From Mycolicibacterium celeriflavum (GTDB taxonomy: Bacteria; Actinomycetota; Actinomycetes; Mycobacteriales; Mycobacteriaceae): 64,000 nucleotides of DNA. Position numbers and translations under genes: made by a program. Location: assembly GCF_010731795.1 (NCBI RefSeq), contig NZ_AP022591.1:3224001-3288000 (forward strand), read 5' to 3'. Position 1 is the stretch's first letter. Every line of letters begins with the position of its first letter. The notes beneath the pieces were generated by a model. It was not told where the DNA came from and ran no database searches. It was given only the letters and a program-made list of their open reading frames with translations. Below are positions 43,250 to 52,685 of the stretch, piece after piece.

Positions 43250-44911
43250 CTACCTCGAAACTGCAGCCAGATCGTGTTCTTCGGCGGATTCGCGATCTGT
43301 GCGCAGTCTCGACGCATCCGGCCGCAGCCAGTCGGGCAACCAGCGCGGCGGCGCGTCCGGCGCCTGATCGAACACTCCACCCGCCGGGTCGTCGACCGTC
43401 CCGCGCATTCTCACCAGGTCCTGTTCCGGACGGTAGATCTGGCGGATCACCAACGCGCACAGCCCAATCACAGCGATGTCGCGCAGCAGCACGGTGATCG
43501 TGAACGGCTGCTCCGGCAGGCCCCGGTTCGCCTCCCCGTAGAGGTAAAGCATCCGCGGCACCCACACCAGCGCGTCGATCGTCATCCACGCCAACAAGAG
43601 TCGACGGTGCGGCAGCGCCAGCACCGCCAACGGCACCAGCCACAGCGAGAACTGGGGACTCCACACCTTGTTGGTCAACAGGAACGCCGCGACAACCAGG
43701 AACGCCACCTGTGCCACGCGGGGCCGCCGCTTGGCGGTCAACGCGATGTAAGCGATTGCGATGCAACACGATACGAACAGGATCGCGGACACCGTGTTGG
43801 TCACCGTCGGCGGCTGCCAGAAGCCGAGATCGGGATCGAAACCGCGCCAGCCGGTGAACGACTTGATGACGTTGTAGATCGAGTCCATGTCGTCGCCGCG
43901 ACGGGTGTTGAGCCGGAAGAACTCCGACCATCCCCTCGGGAACAACACCATGATCGGCAGGTTCACCACCAGCCAGGCCAGCACGGCGCCCGCGGCGGTC
44001 TTGCCGACCTCCCGCAGCTTGCCGGTGCGCACCGCCAACACCGCCAGCGGCGCCAACAGCAGCAGCGGATACAGCTTGGCCGCCACCCCGAGCCCGATCA
44101 GCGCGCCGGCCAGCACCGGTTTTCGCCGGGCCCAGGCGAGTAGCGCCCCGGTCGCGAAAGCTACTGCCAGCGCGTCGAAATTCGTGAAGATCTGGAAGAT
44201 CACCAACGGTGACGCCGCCACCAACGCGGCGTCCCAGACCCTTCGCGGCCCGGCCAACCGCGACGTCGCCCACACCGTGATCAGCCACGCCAACGCCAGC
44301 CCGAACGCCGCGATGTTGAAGAACATCACCACCTCGGCAATGACCGGCACCGCCGACAGCTTCGTCAGCGCGGTGTAGGTCTTGGCCAGCGACATCGACA
44401 GGTACTGGTACATCCCCGTCAGCACCGGATACTCCATATACCGCACCGCAATGTTGCCGTCGTACTGGATTCGCGGCGCTCCAGTGGCGTCCTTCTCCAC
44501 CCAACTCGACTTGTACGGGAACTTGCCGAGATTGAGCAGTTCGGCGGTGTAGAGCGGAACCGTGTCGGAGTAGCACAGCTGGTAGTACGCCCGCTGGTTG
44601 TCCCAGTTGCCCACCCGTTGATCGGCGGTGCCGGTGCCGGTGGTCTGCAGGCATGCGGCCTTCGTCGCGTACCCGAGCGCCAGGAACACCAGCGCGATGA
44701 CCAGCATCACCCGCAGCGGGGTGAGGAACCGCTGCCGACCGATCAGCGCGTGCCTGCCGACCGGCCCGCCGATCACCTCGGACAGCGCGGAGCCGATCGC
44801 GTCGGTGCGGCTCGGCAGGTCGCGGTCGTCGAGGCTCCTGAGGTCGCGCGCCGGTGTGCCGGGCGACACCGTCGACGGTTCGCCTGTTTCCTCGCCCCCC
44901 ACCTCGGTCAC
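43250..44911 (-). CDS. GT87/DUF2029-type polyprenyl-sugar glycosyltransferase (Rv0051-like)
   Basis: Integral membrane protein of 553 aa with about 10-12 hydrophobic helices, resembling the GT-C fold mannosyltransferase-type family (GT87/DUF2029). The first extracytoplasmic loop contains VGNWDNQRAYYQLCYSDTVP. Later helices include LIGLGVAAKLYPLLLLAPL. By position it corresponds to M. tuberculosis Rv0051. GTG 44911 overlaps the ponA1 stop as GTGA; the longer frame from 45064 lies inside ponA1. It probably uses a polyprenyl-phosphate sugar on the outer membrane face. The acceptor is unknown, but coupling to ponA1 suggests envelope work. Confidence 0.8.
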   Translation of the reverse strand: MTEVGGEETGEPSTVSPGTPARDLRSLDDRDLPSRTDAIGSALSEVIGGPVGRHALIGRQRFLTPLRVMLVIALVFLALGYATKAACLQTTGTGTADQRVGNWDNQRAYYQLCYSDTVPLYTAELLNLGKFPYKSSWVEKDATGAPRIQYDGNIAVRYMEYPVLTGMYQYLSMSLAKTYTALTKLSAVPVIAEVVMFFNIAAFGLALAWLITVWATSRLAGPRRVWDAALVAASPLVIFQIFTNFDALAVAFATGALLAWARRKPVLAGALIGLGVAAKLYPLLLLAPLAVLAVRTGKLREVGKTAAGAVLAWLVVNLPIMVLFPRGWSEFFRLNTRRGDDMDSIYNVIKSFTGWRGFDPDLGFWQPPTVTNTVSAILFVSCCIAIAYIALTAKRRPRVAQVAFLVVAAFLLTNKVWSPQFSLWLVPLAVLALPHRRLLLAWMTIDALVWVPRMLYLYGEANRGLPEQPFTITVLLRDIAVIGLCALVIRQIYRPEQDLVRMRGTVDDPAGGVFDQAPDAPPRWLPDWLRPDASRLRTDRESAEEHDLAAVSR

Positions 44912-47442
44912 GGAGGCGGCAGGGGGGCGCCTGGCGCTACGGGTGCTCCGACCGGTCCCGGTGGCGGCACCCCCGGCGGCGCAGGCACGGGCGCGCCGAC
45001 CGGTCCGGGCGCGGGCGCGGGCGGTGGCGGCGGGCCGACGGGCACCGTCGTCGGCGGGCCCCACGGAATGGTGATGCCCGGCGCGACTTCGATGGTCGGC
45101 TGGATGACGGTCTGCGACGGTGTTGTCGGGGGCGTCGTCGGGGCGGCCGTCGTCGACGGCGGGGCCGGTGCCTGCGGAACCCCGGCGTAGCCGCCGATCT
45201 CCTCAGGCTCGGGGAACTCCTCGACGTCGGTGCCCTCCAGCGCGCCGTCCATCGTGGCTTTCCAGATGTCAGAGGGCAGACCGGAACCGTAGATCGGCGC
45301 ACCCCACTTGTTCTCCAGCGGCTTGGTGCCCTCGGTGGTGCCCACCCACACGGCGGTCGACAGCGACGGGGTGTAGCCGACCATCCACGCGTCGCGGTTG
45401 GCGTCGGTGTCCCCGAGCTGGTTGGTGCCCGTCTTGGCCGCCGACGGCCGCCCGCCTGCAAGCGCATGACCGTTGGAGTAGGCGGCGATCGGCTGCATCG
45501 CGCTGGTGACGTTGTCGGCCACCTTCTTGTCGATGCGCTGCTCGCCCGAGTTGTCCTGCTGCGACGCGTCGAACAGCACCTCGCCCTCGGAGTTGACGAC
45601 CTTCTGCACGAAGTGCGGTTTGTGGTACACGCCCGAGGCCGCCAGCGTCGCGTACGCCGACGCCATGTCGATCACCCGAGACTGGTACTGGCCCAACACG
45701 ATTCCGTTGTTCGGCGGACCGCCTTTGCCGTCCTCGGACAGCGTGTGTTCCACCCCGGGGAAGCTCTCGGCGATGCCGGCCTGATGGGCGGCCTCGGCGA
45801 CGTCTTCGGGCCCGTTCTTGAGCTTCAGCATGAGGCGGTAGTAGCTGGTGTTGAGCGAGCGCTTCAGCGCCTCGGCGATGTTGCAGGTGCCGCAGCCGCC
45901 GCCCTCGACGTTGGTGATCTTGATTCCGTTGACCTCCAACGGCGAACTGTCGACCTGGGTGCCCAGCCCCATGCCCTGCTGCAGCGCGGCGACCAACGCG
46001 AACACCTTGAACGCCGATCCGGTCGGCAGGCCGGCCTGGGCGAAGTCGAAGCCGTTGGCGTCCGTGCCGCCGTAGTAGGCCTTCACCCCGCCGGTGCGCG
46101 GATCGATCGACACGATCGCGGTGCGCATGTCGGGATCCTGGCCGTCGAGGTACTCCGTCGCCGCCTCTACCGCGGAGGCCTGCGCGTCCGGGTCGATCGT
46201 CGTGGTGATCTGCAGGCCCTCGGTGTTCAGCGTCTGCTCGTTGATGTCGAACAGCTCGAGTAGTTCCTTCTGCACCTGCCGCTCGATCAGGCCGTTGGGC
46301 CCGGTGGTCTGGTTCTGCGAGCGCGCCAGGTCGGGCGGCACGGTCGGCGGGAACACCTGCGCGGCGCGCTCCTGCGGAGAGAGCGCACCAATTTCGACCA
46401 TGCCGTCGAGCACCCAGTTCCAGCGCGTGGTGGCGCCCTCGAGGTTGACCGCGGGGTCGAGTCCGGACGGCCGCTGGATCAGCGCGGCCAGAAGGGCGCC
46501 TTCGGCGACGTTGAGTTGTTCGACCGGCTTGTCGAAGTACGCCTTCGACGCTGCGGCGATGCCGTAGGAGCCGCGGCCGAAGTAGATGATGTTCAAATAC
46601 GACTGCAGCACCTGGTCTTTGGACCATTCGCCGGACATCTTCGTCGAGATGACCAACTCCTTGGCCTTGCGGATGAGCCCGCCGATACCCGAGCGCTCCG
46701 AACCGACGAGCGCGTTCTTGACGTACTGCTGGGTGATCGTCGACCCGCCCTGCAAGTCTTCACCGGCGAGGTTGTTCTTGATCGCGCGAGCAAAACCGGT
46801 GAACGAGAACCCCGGGTTCGAGTAGAAGTTGCGGTCTTCGGCAGCCATCACCGCGTTGCGCACCTGCACCGGGATCTGGTCGATGTTGACGTCGACGCGG
46901 TTGCCTTCGGGCGGAACGATTTTCGCCAACTCGCTGCCGTCGCTGGCCAGAATCGTCGACACCTGGTTGGTGCGGATGTCGCCGGGCTCGGGCACGTCGA
47001 CGATCAGGTAGGCCATCGCGAACGTGATGAGCGGCAGCACGATGAACACGGCCGCGCCCGCGAGCAGCCCCCGGCGCACCCACTTCCAGTTGATCTGCTT
47101 GGGCATGTTGCGCCGCGGACCCGACGGACCCCCCGGCGGTCCCCCACCGCCGCGCGGTCTGCGCGGCGGCGGGGGCGGAGGCGGAGGCGGCGGTTTGGGC
47201 GCCGGCGTGCCGTCCAGCGCCGCCTTGACGACGTCGACCGGGTCGCGCAGGTGTGGTGGTCGCGCCTCGCGAACCGGTGGCAGCACCGCGGTGTGCCGAT
47301 CGTCGGGCGGCGCCGACCGCCGCGGTCCCTTCGCCGGACCGCCAGCAGGGCGCTGCTGTGGAGGTGGCGCGTTCACACCATCAGCCCCGCGTCCGGAACG
47401 GACATCGTTGGCTGACCGGTCGTGGCGCCCTTCGCTATTCAC
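44908..47442 (-). CDS. ponA1: Bifunctional penicillin-binding protein PonA1
   Basis: Class A PBP, 844 aa from GTG 47442. It has a proline-rich cytoplasmic tail (runs of P near residue 85) and one transmembrane helix. The glycosyltransferase domain has AAEDRNFYSNPGF and GGSTITQQYVKNALVG. The transpeptidase has the SxxK motif in PTGSAFKVFAL, SLNTS, and AAKTGT. A long Pro/Ala C-terminal tail completes it. It polymerises and crosslinks peptidoglycan at the pole and septum. The start is the one matching the extended M. tuberculosis protein (VNSEGR) and overlaps the DUF5318 gene by eight bases. The frame to 47664 is not supported. Confidence 0.95.
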   Translation of the reverse strand: MNSEGRHDRSANDVRSGRGADGVNAPPPQQRPAGGPAKGPRRSAPPDDRHTAVLPPVREARPPHLRDPVDVVKAALDGTPAPKPPPPPPPPPPRRPRGGGGPPGGPSGPRRNMPKQINWKWVRRGLLAGAAVFIVLPLITFAMAYLIVDVPEPGDIRTNQVSTILASDGSELAKIVPPEGNRVDVNIDQIPVQVRNAVMAAEDRNFYSNPGFSFTGFARAIKNNLAGEDLQGGSTITQQYVKNALVGSERSGIGGLIRKAKELVISTKMSGEWSKDQVLQSYLNIIYFGRGSYGIAAASKAYFDKPVEQLNVAEGALLAALIQRPSGLDPAVNLEGATTRWNWVLDGMVEIGALSPQERAAQVFPPTVPPDLARSQNQTTGPNGLIERQVQKELLELFDINEQTLNTEGLQITTTIDPDAQASAVEAATEYLDGQDPDMRTAIVSIDPRTGGVKAYYGGTDANGFDFAQAGLPTGSAFKVFALVAALQQGMGLGTQVDSSPLEVNGIKITNVEGGGCGTCNIAEALKRSLNTSYYRLMLKLKNGPEDVAEAAHQAGIAESFPGVEHTLSEDGKGGPPNNGIVLGQYQSRVIDMASAYATLAASGVYHKPHFVQKVVNSEGEVLFDASQQDNSGEQRIDKKVADNVTSAMQPIAAYSNGHALAGGRPSAAKTGTNQLGDTDANRDAWMVGYTPSLSTAVWVGTTEGTKPLENKWGAPIYGSGLPSDIWKATMDGALEGTDVEEFPEPEEIGGYAGVPQAPAPPSTTAAPTTPPTTPSQTVIQPTIEVAPGITIPWGPPTTVPVGPPPPPAPAPGPVGAPVPAPPGVPPPGPVGAPVAPGAPLPPP

Positions 47443-47869
47443 TGGCCGTGCGCGCACGCTCGCGCGCGGTCCGAGTGCTGCGTGATCCCCGAGAACCTCC
47501 GGTTGGCGGGACCTCGCCCAGCACGTACGACTTGACCAGGTGATTCCAGCTGCAGGTGCGGCATACCTCCACCACGTGTACCGAGAACTCGTCGTATCGG
47601 GATGCCAGCAGGACCAACTCCTCGGCGGTTCGCGCGGAACCCGACACCGGGCCCAGATGGTCACCGAATACCCACGACACCAGGGTGAGCTGTTCCTTGC
47701 GGCAGATCGGACATGTCACCGAACTGGGCTTGCCGTGGAACTTGGCGGCGCGCAGCAAATAGGGATTGGCGTCGCAGACCTCTGAGACGCCGGTGCGCCC
47801 CGAATAGACCTCGGCCAGCAGGGACCGTCGCCGAAGCGCGTAGTCCACCACCTGTCGCTGCAATCGCAC
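47435..47869 (-). CDS. DUF5318 protein (Rv0049-like)
   Basis: Protein of 144 aa, GTG 47869, where similarity to M. tuberculosis Rv0049 begins (RLQRQVVDYALRRRSLLAEV). Two CxxC pairs, VTCPICRKEQ and EVCRTCSWNH, suggest a zinc knuckle. The C-terminus is basic and disordered. It is translationally coupled to ponA1 (stop inside the ponA1 start region), as in other mycobacteria, which suggests a role linked to the cell-wall synthase. Function unknown. A longer frame to 47965 is less likely. Confidence 0.85.
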   Translation of the reverse strand: MRLQRQVVDYALRRRSLLAEVYSGRTGVSEVCDANPYLLRAAKFHGKPSSVTCPICRKEQLTLVSWVFGDHLGPVSGSARTAEELVLLASRYDEFSVHVVEVCRTCSWNHLVKSYVLGEVPPTGGSRGSRSTRTARERARTASE

Positions 47870-47997
47870 GAGGACCAGAGTACGTCGGCGATCGGACTGC
47901 CGGAGCGTGACGGCACGGTCCGGCGCATCTCTAAGGTGTTTGATCACCGACATTCGGGCCGGCAATCGGCCGCCGTCCGTGACCTCAGGAGAACTGC

Positions 47998-48840
47998 ATG
48001 CTGGACGGGCGCGACTTCGCCCTCGAGGGTGTATCGGCCGTTGACGGCATCAGCCGCTTCACGCGTGAGCTTCCCGAGCGCTGGTGCTTCGACGGCCGCG
48101 CGTTCGGCGGCTACACATCGGCGCTCGCGCTGGCCGCGATGTTCGCGCACAGCGGCCGCCCGGCGGCGGCGTCGCTGTCGGTGACCTTCGTCGACGCCGG
48201 CGCACCGGGCCCGCTTGAACTCGACGTCCGCAGCATCCGCGGCGGTCGTACGGCCGCGGCCGTCGAGGCGACCGTCCGCCAGCGCGGCCGCACGATTTTG
48301 ATCGCGAACAGCTGGTTCGCCGACGGCTGGCTCGGCCCGCCGTCGGTAGACGCGGCGGTCCCGTTCGAGCGCTACGGCACCGCGGCGTCGCCGCTACCGG
48401 ATCCGTCGGCGGGGTCGTCGCTGGACTGGATCGGCGCCGAGTACCCGCCGCTGCGGTTCGCCCAGCGCCGCGGCGTGGACTACCCGGAAAGCCTCACCCA
48501 CTTCGCGGACCGGCGGCCGGAGGTGGCGTTGTGGGTCAGCACCGGTCCCGCCGACGCGCTCGACCCCCTCGAGCATCCGCAGATCGCCGACGTGCTGCAC
48601 GCCGACGCCCACCTCTTCGACGCGCCAGGCAAGGTCTGCGGCTTCGTGGACGCGTGGCTGCTGAGCCTGGATCTCAGCCTGGTGTGGCAGCCGGGCGCGC
48701 ACCTGGTGCCCTCGACCGCGTGGCGGTTGCTGGAGTCGCGCGGTTCGGTCGCCAACGGAGGCGTCTCGGCGTACGGCTCGCTGCGCGGCTCCGACGGGTC
48801 GCTGCTGGCCGTGCTGACTTCGCAGGGCCTCATCCGGTGA
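47998..48840 (+). CDS. Acyl-CoA thioesterase-like double hot-dog protein
   Basis: Thioesterase-family protein, 280 aa, ATG 47998 after AGGAG. The first hot-dog domain contains RWCFDGRAFGGYTSALALAA and SVTFVDAGAPGPLELDVRS. The second contains LVWQPGAHLVPSTAWRLLES and VSAYGSLRGSDGSLLAVL, as in TesB-like thioesterases. It is divergent from the DUF5318-ponA1 operon. Its substrate chain length is unknown. Confidence 0.8.
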   Translation: MLDGRDFALEGVSAVDGISRFTRELPERWCFDGRAFGGYTSALALAAMFAHSGRPAAASLSVTFVDAGAPGPLELDVRSIRGGRTAAAVEATVRQRGRTILIANSWFADGWLGPPSVDAAVPFERYGTAASPLPDPSAGSSLDWIGAEYPPLRFAQRRGVDYPESLTHFADRRPEVALWVSTGPADALDPLEHPQIADVLHADAHLFDAPGKVCGFVDAWLLSLDLSLVWQPGAHLVPSTAWRLLESRGSVANGGVSAYGSLRGSDGSLLAVLTSQGLIR

Positions 48841-48985
48841 TGATCCGCTGATCTTTGCTTCTACGATCATCGACGTCGCAGCGAGCTGGTCTGGGCGACA
48901 GACACCGGGAACGCGCGCGAAAGACAGCGACCGCAACGACACCTGCCAGATCCTCGACAGCGCGCTGAGCGAGGGCCAGCTGTCG

Positions 48986-49741
48986 ATGACCGAGCACGGC
49001 GAGCGGGTCAAGGCCGCGACCACCGCCATGACACTCGGCGAACTCCAGGCCCTGGTGGCCGACCTTCAGACCGGCAACGCGCCGGTTCAACTTCCGACGC
49101 TGAAGAAGCCCCGCGCGCTATCGGTCGCCGGCGCCGGCTGGGGCCTGCGCATCGCCGTGGCCGGCGTGCTCGTGGCGCCCGGCATCGCGATCGGCTGGGG
49201 TCTGTACGGCAACACCCCGTCGCCGCTGAACTTCACCTCCGACCCGGGCGCCAAGTCAGACGGCATCACGCCGGTGGTGCTCACGCCGCCCAAGCAGTTG
49301 CACTCGCTCGGCGGGCTCACGGGGCTTCTGGAGCAGATGAAACAACGCTTCGGCGACACCAGCGGCTACCGCCTCGTCGTCTATCCGGACTACGCGTCGC
49401 TGACCCGGCCGGACCCGAACGAGGACCGTCGCGAACTGAACTACAGCTACCGCGGCGGCTGGGACGATCCGACCTCGAGCTCGAAGACCAGTGACGCCGT
49501 CGAGGTCGATCTGAGCAAGTTCGACGCCAAGGCCGTCGTCGGTGTCTTGCGGGGAGCCCCCGAGACACTGGGCATCAAGCCGGAGGACGTCGACAGCACC
49601 TACCTGAGCATCGACCCGGCCGACGACCCGACGACACCGGGCGCGCTGTCGGTCGACGTCTACGTGTCCAGCGACTTCGGCAGCGGCTATATCGAGCTGG
49701 CCGGCGACGGCACGGTCAAGCAGGTCCGGTACCCCGGCTGA
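48986..49741 (+). CDS. DUF1707-domain membrane protein (Rv0048c-like), true start unclear
   Basis: Protein with an N-terminal DUF1707 domain, one transmembrane helix (LRIAVAGVLVAPGIAIGWGL) and an extracytoplasmic domain of about 170 residues, including YRLVVYPDYASLTRP. The coordinates give the first ATG, but the DUF1707 sequence clearly begins earlier: codons 48914-48985 read RAKDSDRNDTCQILDSALSE and GQLS in the same frame. No ATG, GTG or TTG exists in this frame upstream of them before the stop; only ACG, ATC or CTG are available. Either a non-standard start is used or the start is mutated. Corresponds by position to Rv0048c. Function unknown. Confidence 0.8.
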   Translation: MTEHGERVKAATTAMTLGELQALVADLQTGNAPVQLPTLKKPRALSVAGAGWGLRIAVAGVLVAPGIAIGWGLYGNTPSPLNFTSDPGAKSDGITPVVLTPPKQLHSLGGLTGLLEQMKQRFGDTSGYRLVVYPDYASLTRPDPNEDRRELNYSYRGGWDDPTSSSKTSDAVEVDLSKFDAKAVVGVLRGAPETLGIKPEDVDSTYLSIDPADDPTTPGALSVDVYVSSDFGSGYIELAGDGTVKQVRYPG

Positions 49742-49774
49742 CGCCCGAGCGTTCGCGCTACGGTAACCCGATGT

Positions 49775-49797
49775 TCGCGCCGAATATATCGGCGCGA
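49775..49797. promoter_or_regulatory. Perfect 9-bp inverted repeat upstream of padR-ino1
   Basis: TCGCGCCGA-ATATA-TCGGCGCGA, 67-89 bases upstream of the PadR start. It ends next to TACTAT, which fits a mycobacterial -10 element (TAnnnT). Its size and near-promoter position are what a PadR dimer operator would have. It probably controls the padR-ino1 transcript. Confidence 0.6.
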
Positions 49798-49863
49798 TAC
49801 TATGGTGCGAGGTGTCGAACCGCCGTAACGGACAAGCTGCGATTTCTTAAGGGGGTGTCCTCG

Positions 49864-50418
49864 GTGCTGGAATTGGCCATCTTGGGACTCCTGCTGGAAT
49901 CGCCGATGCACGGCTACGAACTTCGCAAGAGATTGACCGGGTTGCTCGGCGCCTTCCGCGCGTTTTCGTACGGCTCGCTGTACCCGGCGCTGCGGCGTAT
50001 GCAGACCGACGGGCTCATCGTCGAGGATGCGGCGCCGGACGGCACCCCGAAGATGCGCCGGGCGCGACGCGTCTACCAGCTCACCGAAAAAGGCAAGCAG
50101 CGCTTCGCCGAGCTGGTGGCCGACACCGGCCCACAGAACTTCTCCGACGACGGTTTCGGCGTCCATCTCGCCTTCTTCAACCGCACCCCGGCCGAGGCCC
50201 GGATGCGGATCCTGGAGGGGCGTCGTCGTCAGGTAGAGGAACGCCGTGAGGGTCTGCGTGAAGCCGTCGCGCGGGCTAGCAGCTCAATCGACCGGTACAC
50301 CCGACAGCTCCATCAGCTCGGGTTGGAGTCCAGCGAGCGCGAAGTGAAATGGCTCAACGAGTTGATAGCGGCGGAACGTCTGAGCCAGGGGCGCTCGGAC
50401 AACGCAGTGCAGCCCTAG
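49864..50418 (+). CDS. PadR-family regulator (Rv0047c-like)
   Basis: PadR-type repressor, 184 aa. The winged helix covers [35 protein letters not shown] and [18 protein letters not shown] long C-terminal coiled region, [20 protein letters not shown], mediates dimerisation. GTG 49864 is chosen: AAGGGGG stands eight bases before it and the length matches Rv0047c. The frame to 49771 is not needed and would begin inside the palindrome. It is followed 38 bases later by ino1 on the same strand. Confidence 0.87.
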   Translation: MLELAILGLLLESPMHGYELRKRLTGLLGAFRAFSYGSLYPALRRMQTDGLIVEDAAPDGTPKMRRARRVYQLTEKGKQRFAELVADTGPQNFSDDGFGVHLAFFNRTPAEARMRILEGRRRQVEERREGLREAVARASSSIDRYTRQLHQLGLESSEREVKWLNELIAAERLSQGRSDNAVQP

Positions 50419-50456
50419 GCAAAACCGAACCAGTACGGAAGAGGAGAGAAGTCGTC

Positions 50457-51533
50457 ATGGCATCAAACGGAGAGGTGCGGGTCGCGATTGTCGGCGTGGG
50501 CAACTGCGCGTCGTCGCTCGTACAGGGCGTGCAGTACTACCAGGACGCCGATGAGACGGCCACTGTGCCCGGTCTGATGCATGTGCGTCTCGGCCCGTAC
50601 CACGTGCGCGACGTCAAGTTCGTCGCCGCGTTCGACGTCGACGCCAAGAAGGTCGGCTTCGACCTGTCCGAGGCGATCTTCGCTTCCGAGAACAACACGA
50701 TCAAGATCGCCGACGTGCCGCCCACGAACGTGACGGTGCAGCGCGGCCCGACGCTCGATGGCATCGGCAAGTACTACGCCGACACCATCGAGGTCTCCGA
50801 CTCCGATCCGGTCGACGTGGTCAAGGCGCTCAAGGACGCCGAGGTCGACGTGCTGGTGTCCTACCTGCCGGTCGGCAGCGAGGAGGCCGACAAGTTCTAT
50901 GCGCAGTGCGCGATCGACGCCGGCGTGGCGTTCGTCAACGCGCTCCCCGTCTTCATCGCCTCGGACCCCGAGTGGGCCAAGAAGTTCGCCGATGCCGGGG
51001 TGCCGATCGTCGGCGACGACATCAAGAGCCAGATCGGCGCGACGATCACCCACCGCGTGATGGCCAAGCTGTTCGAAGACCGGGGCGTGCAACTCGACCG
51101 AACGATGCAGCTCAACGTCGGCGGCAACATGGACTTCCTCAACATGCTCGAGCGTTCGCGGCTGGAGTCGAAGAAGATCTCCAAGACCCAGGCCGTCACG
51201 TCCAACCTGCAGCGCGAGTTCAACACCAAGGACGTGCACATCGGCCCGTCCGATCACGTCGGCTGGCTCGACGACCGCAAGTGGGCCTACGTGCGGCTGG
51301 AGGGCCGCGCGTTCGGCGATGTGCCGCTGAACCTGGAATACAAGCTCGAGGTGTGGGATTCGCCGAACTCGGCCGGCGTCATCATCGACGCGGTGCGCGC
51401 GGCGAAGATCGCCAAGGACCGCGGCATCGGCGGACCTGTCGAGGCGGCGTCGGCCTACCTGATGAAGAGCCCGCCCAAGCAGTTGCCCGACGATGTGGCT
51501 CGCGCGCAGCTCGAGACGTTTATCGAGGGCTGA
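50457..51533 (+). CDS. ino1: Inositol-3-phosphate synthase
   Basis: Ino1, 358 aa, converts glucose-6-phosphate to 1L-myo-inositol-3-phosphate, the entry to phosphatidylinositol, PIMs, LAM and mycothiol. The NAD-binding motif is [16 protein letters not shown]; the active-site region has [19 protein letters not shown] and [18 protein letters not shown]. The ATG follows AGGAGAG. It is the second gene after padR, and a large stem-loop ends the transcript. Order PadR-ino1-hydrolase is the same as Rv0047c-Rv0045c. Confidence 0.96.
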   Translation: MASNGEVRVAIVGVGNCASSLVQGVQYYQDADETATVPGLMHVRLGPYHVRDVKFVAAFDVDAKKVGFDLSEAIFASENNTIKIADVPPTNVTVQRGPTLDGIGKYYADTIEVSDSDPVDVVKALKDAEVDVLVSYLPVGSEEADKFYAQCAIDAGVAFVNALPVFIASDPEWAKKFADAGVPIVGDDIKSQIGATITHRVMAKLFEDRGVQLDRTMQLNVGGNMDFLNMLERSRLESKKISKTQAVTSNLQREFNTKDVHIGPSDHVGWLDDRKWAYVRLEGRAFGDVPLNLEYKLEVWDSPNSAGVIIDAVRAAKIAKDRGIGGPVEAASAYLMKSPPKQLPDDVARAQLETFIEG

Positions 51534-51547
51534 TTCTCCGCCGCGAC

Positions 51548-51590
51548 TTGTGGAGTCCTGGCGGCGCTGAGCGCCGCTGCGGCTCCACAA
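51548..51590 (+). terminator. Nested stem-loop after ino1
   Basis: Outer stem TTGTGGAG/CTCCACAA (51548-51555 with 51583-51590) encloses a seven-pair inner hairpin GCGGCGC-TGA-GCGCCGC (51561-51577). ATGCGTTTTG follows, with a short T run. It starts 15 bases after the ino1 stop and ends 22 bases before the next start, so it is a good terminator or processing site. Confidence 0.75.
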
Positions 51591-51612
51591 ATGCGTTTTG
51601 TAGGGTTCGTTC

Positions 51613-52518
51613 GTGACCGAGATCTCGCCTGACGACGAACTGGCCGCGCTCGACGAGTTCATCTTCCTCGACGAGAACGCGCGCCAGGCCGGTGTCGATG
51701 AGGTGCCGCCGGCCAAGCGCATCGACGCCGGGCCGATCAGCGCGCTGAAGTTCGGCGACGGTGCCCCGCGGGTCGTGTTCCTGCACGGCGGCGGTCAGAA
51801 CGCGCACACCTGGGACACGGTGATCGTCGGCCTCGGCGAGCCGGCGCTGGCCGTCGATCTGCCCGGCCACGGCCGCTCGGCATGGCGGGAGGACGGCGAC
51901 TACGGCCCCAAGCGTAATGCGGTGGCGATCGAACCCGTGATCCGCTCGCTCGCCCCGGACGCGGCACTTGTCGTGGGCATGTCACTCGGTGGCCTGACCG
52001 CGTTGCGGCTTGCGGTGGCGGCACCCGACCTGGTGCGCCGGCTGGTGCTCGTCGACGTGACACCGTCGGCGCCGGAGCGGCACACCGAGATGACCGAGGC
52101 GCAGAAGGGCACCGTGGCGCTGGTGCAAGGCGACCGCGTCTTCCCGTCGTTCGAGGCGATGTTGGAGAAGACGGTCGCCGCGGCACCGCATCGGGACCGG
52201 GAGTCGTTGCGCCGCGGGGTTTTTCACAATGCGAAGCGACTCGAGGACGGCACCTGGACCTGGCGCTACGACTCCATCAGCAAGGGCGAAGGCTTCGAAG
52301 GCTTGTGGGACGACGTGCCGCGGCTGACGGTGCCGACGACGTTGGTGCGCGGCGCGAACTCGTTCTTCGTCAACGACGACGACGCCGCCGAGTTCGCCCG
52401 GACCGCACCGGGTTTCAAGGGAGTCCAGATCGTCGAGGACTCCGGGCACTCGGTGCAAAGCGACCAACCCGGCAAGCTGATCGAGATCCTGCGGGATGTG
52501 CTCGCGCGCGGCGATTAG
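51613..52518 (+). CDS. Alpha/beta hydrolase (Rv0045c-like esterase)
   Basis: Hydrolase of 301 aa from GTG 51613. Oxyanion segment FLHGGGQNAHTWDTV, nucleophile elbow VVGMSLGGLTALRL, acid near RGANSFFVNDDD, and catalytic His in VEDSGHSVQSDQP. It is the positional counterpart of M. tuberculosis Rv0045c, an esterase with preference for short acyl chains. Its stop codon forms part of a terminator stem. Confidence 0.88.
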   Translation: MTEISPDDELAALDEFIFLDENARQAGVDEVPPAKRIDAGPISALKFGDGAPRVVFLHGGGQNAHTWDTVIVGLGEPALAVDLPGHGRSAWREDGDYGPKRNAVAIEPVIRSLAPDAALVVGMSLGGLTALRLAVAAPDLVRRLVLVDVTPSAPERHTEMTEAQKGTVALVQGDRVFPSFEAMLEKTVAAAPHRDRESLRRGVFHNAKRLEDGTWTWRYDSISKGEGFEGLWDDVPRLTVPTTLVRGANSFFVNDDDAAEFARTAPGFKGVQIVEDSGHSVQSDQPGKLIEILRDVLARGD

Positions 52519-52560
52519 CGGGTTGATTACTCGCATCACGTGCATGCGATCAACCCGCTA
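52516..52560 (+). terminator. Long perfect stem-loop overlapping the hydrolase stop
   Basis: TAGCGGGTTGAT (52516-52527) pairs exactly with ATCAACCCGCTA (52549-52560). Inside, CGCAT (52532-52536) pairs with ATGCG (52544-52548). The first three bases are the TAG stop codon, so a terminating ribosome would cover the stem. There is no U-tract. Confidence 0.75.
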
Positions 52561-52685
52561 AGGCCAAAGGACCGCGTCTCTAGCCCGCGCCGGGCGTCGA
52601 GACCGACGCAATGGCTGATTCGCGGCCCACTTTCCAGCCATTTCGTCGGTTTCGCGGTGGGTCATGGGTAAGTACGCTCGCGTGG

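Noticed and set aside
43125..44654. Long minus-strand frame of 509 codons inside the glycosyltransferase gene
   Set aside because: The other frame encodes a coherent membrane protein; this one is Gly/Arg/Val-rich with no motif.
44854..46263. 469-codon plus-strand frame inside ponA1
   Set aside because: Antisense of the PBP gene; Arg-rich and without domains.
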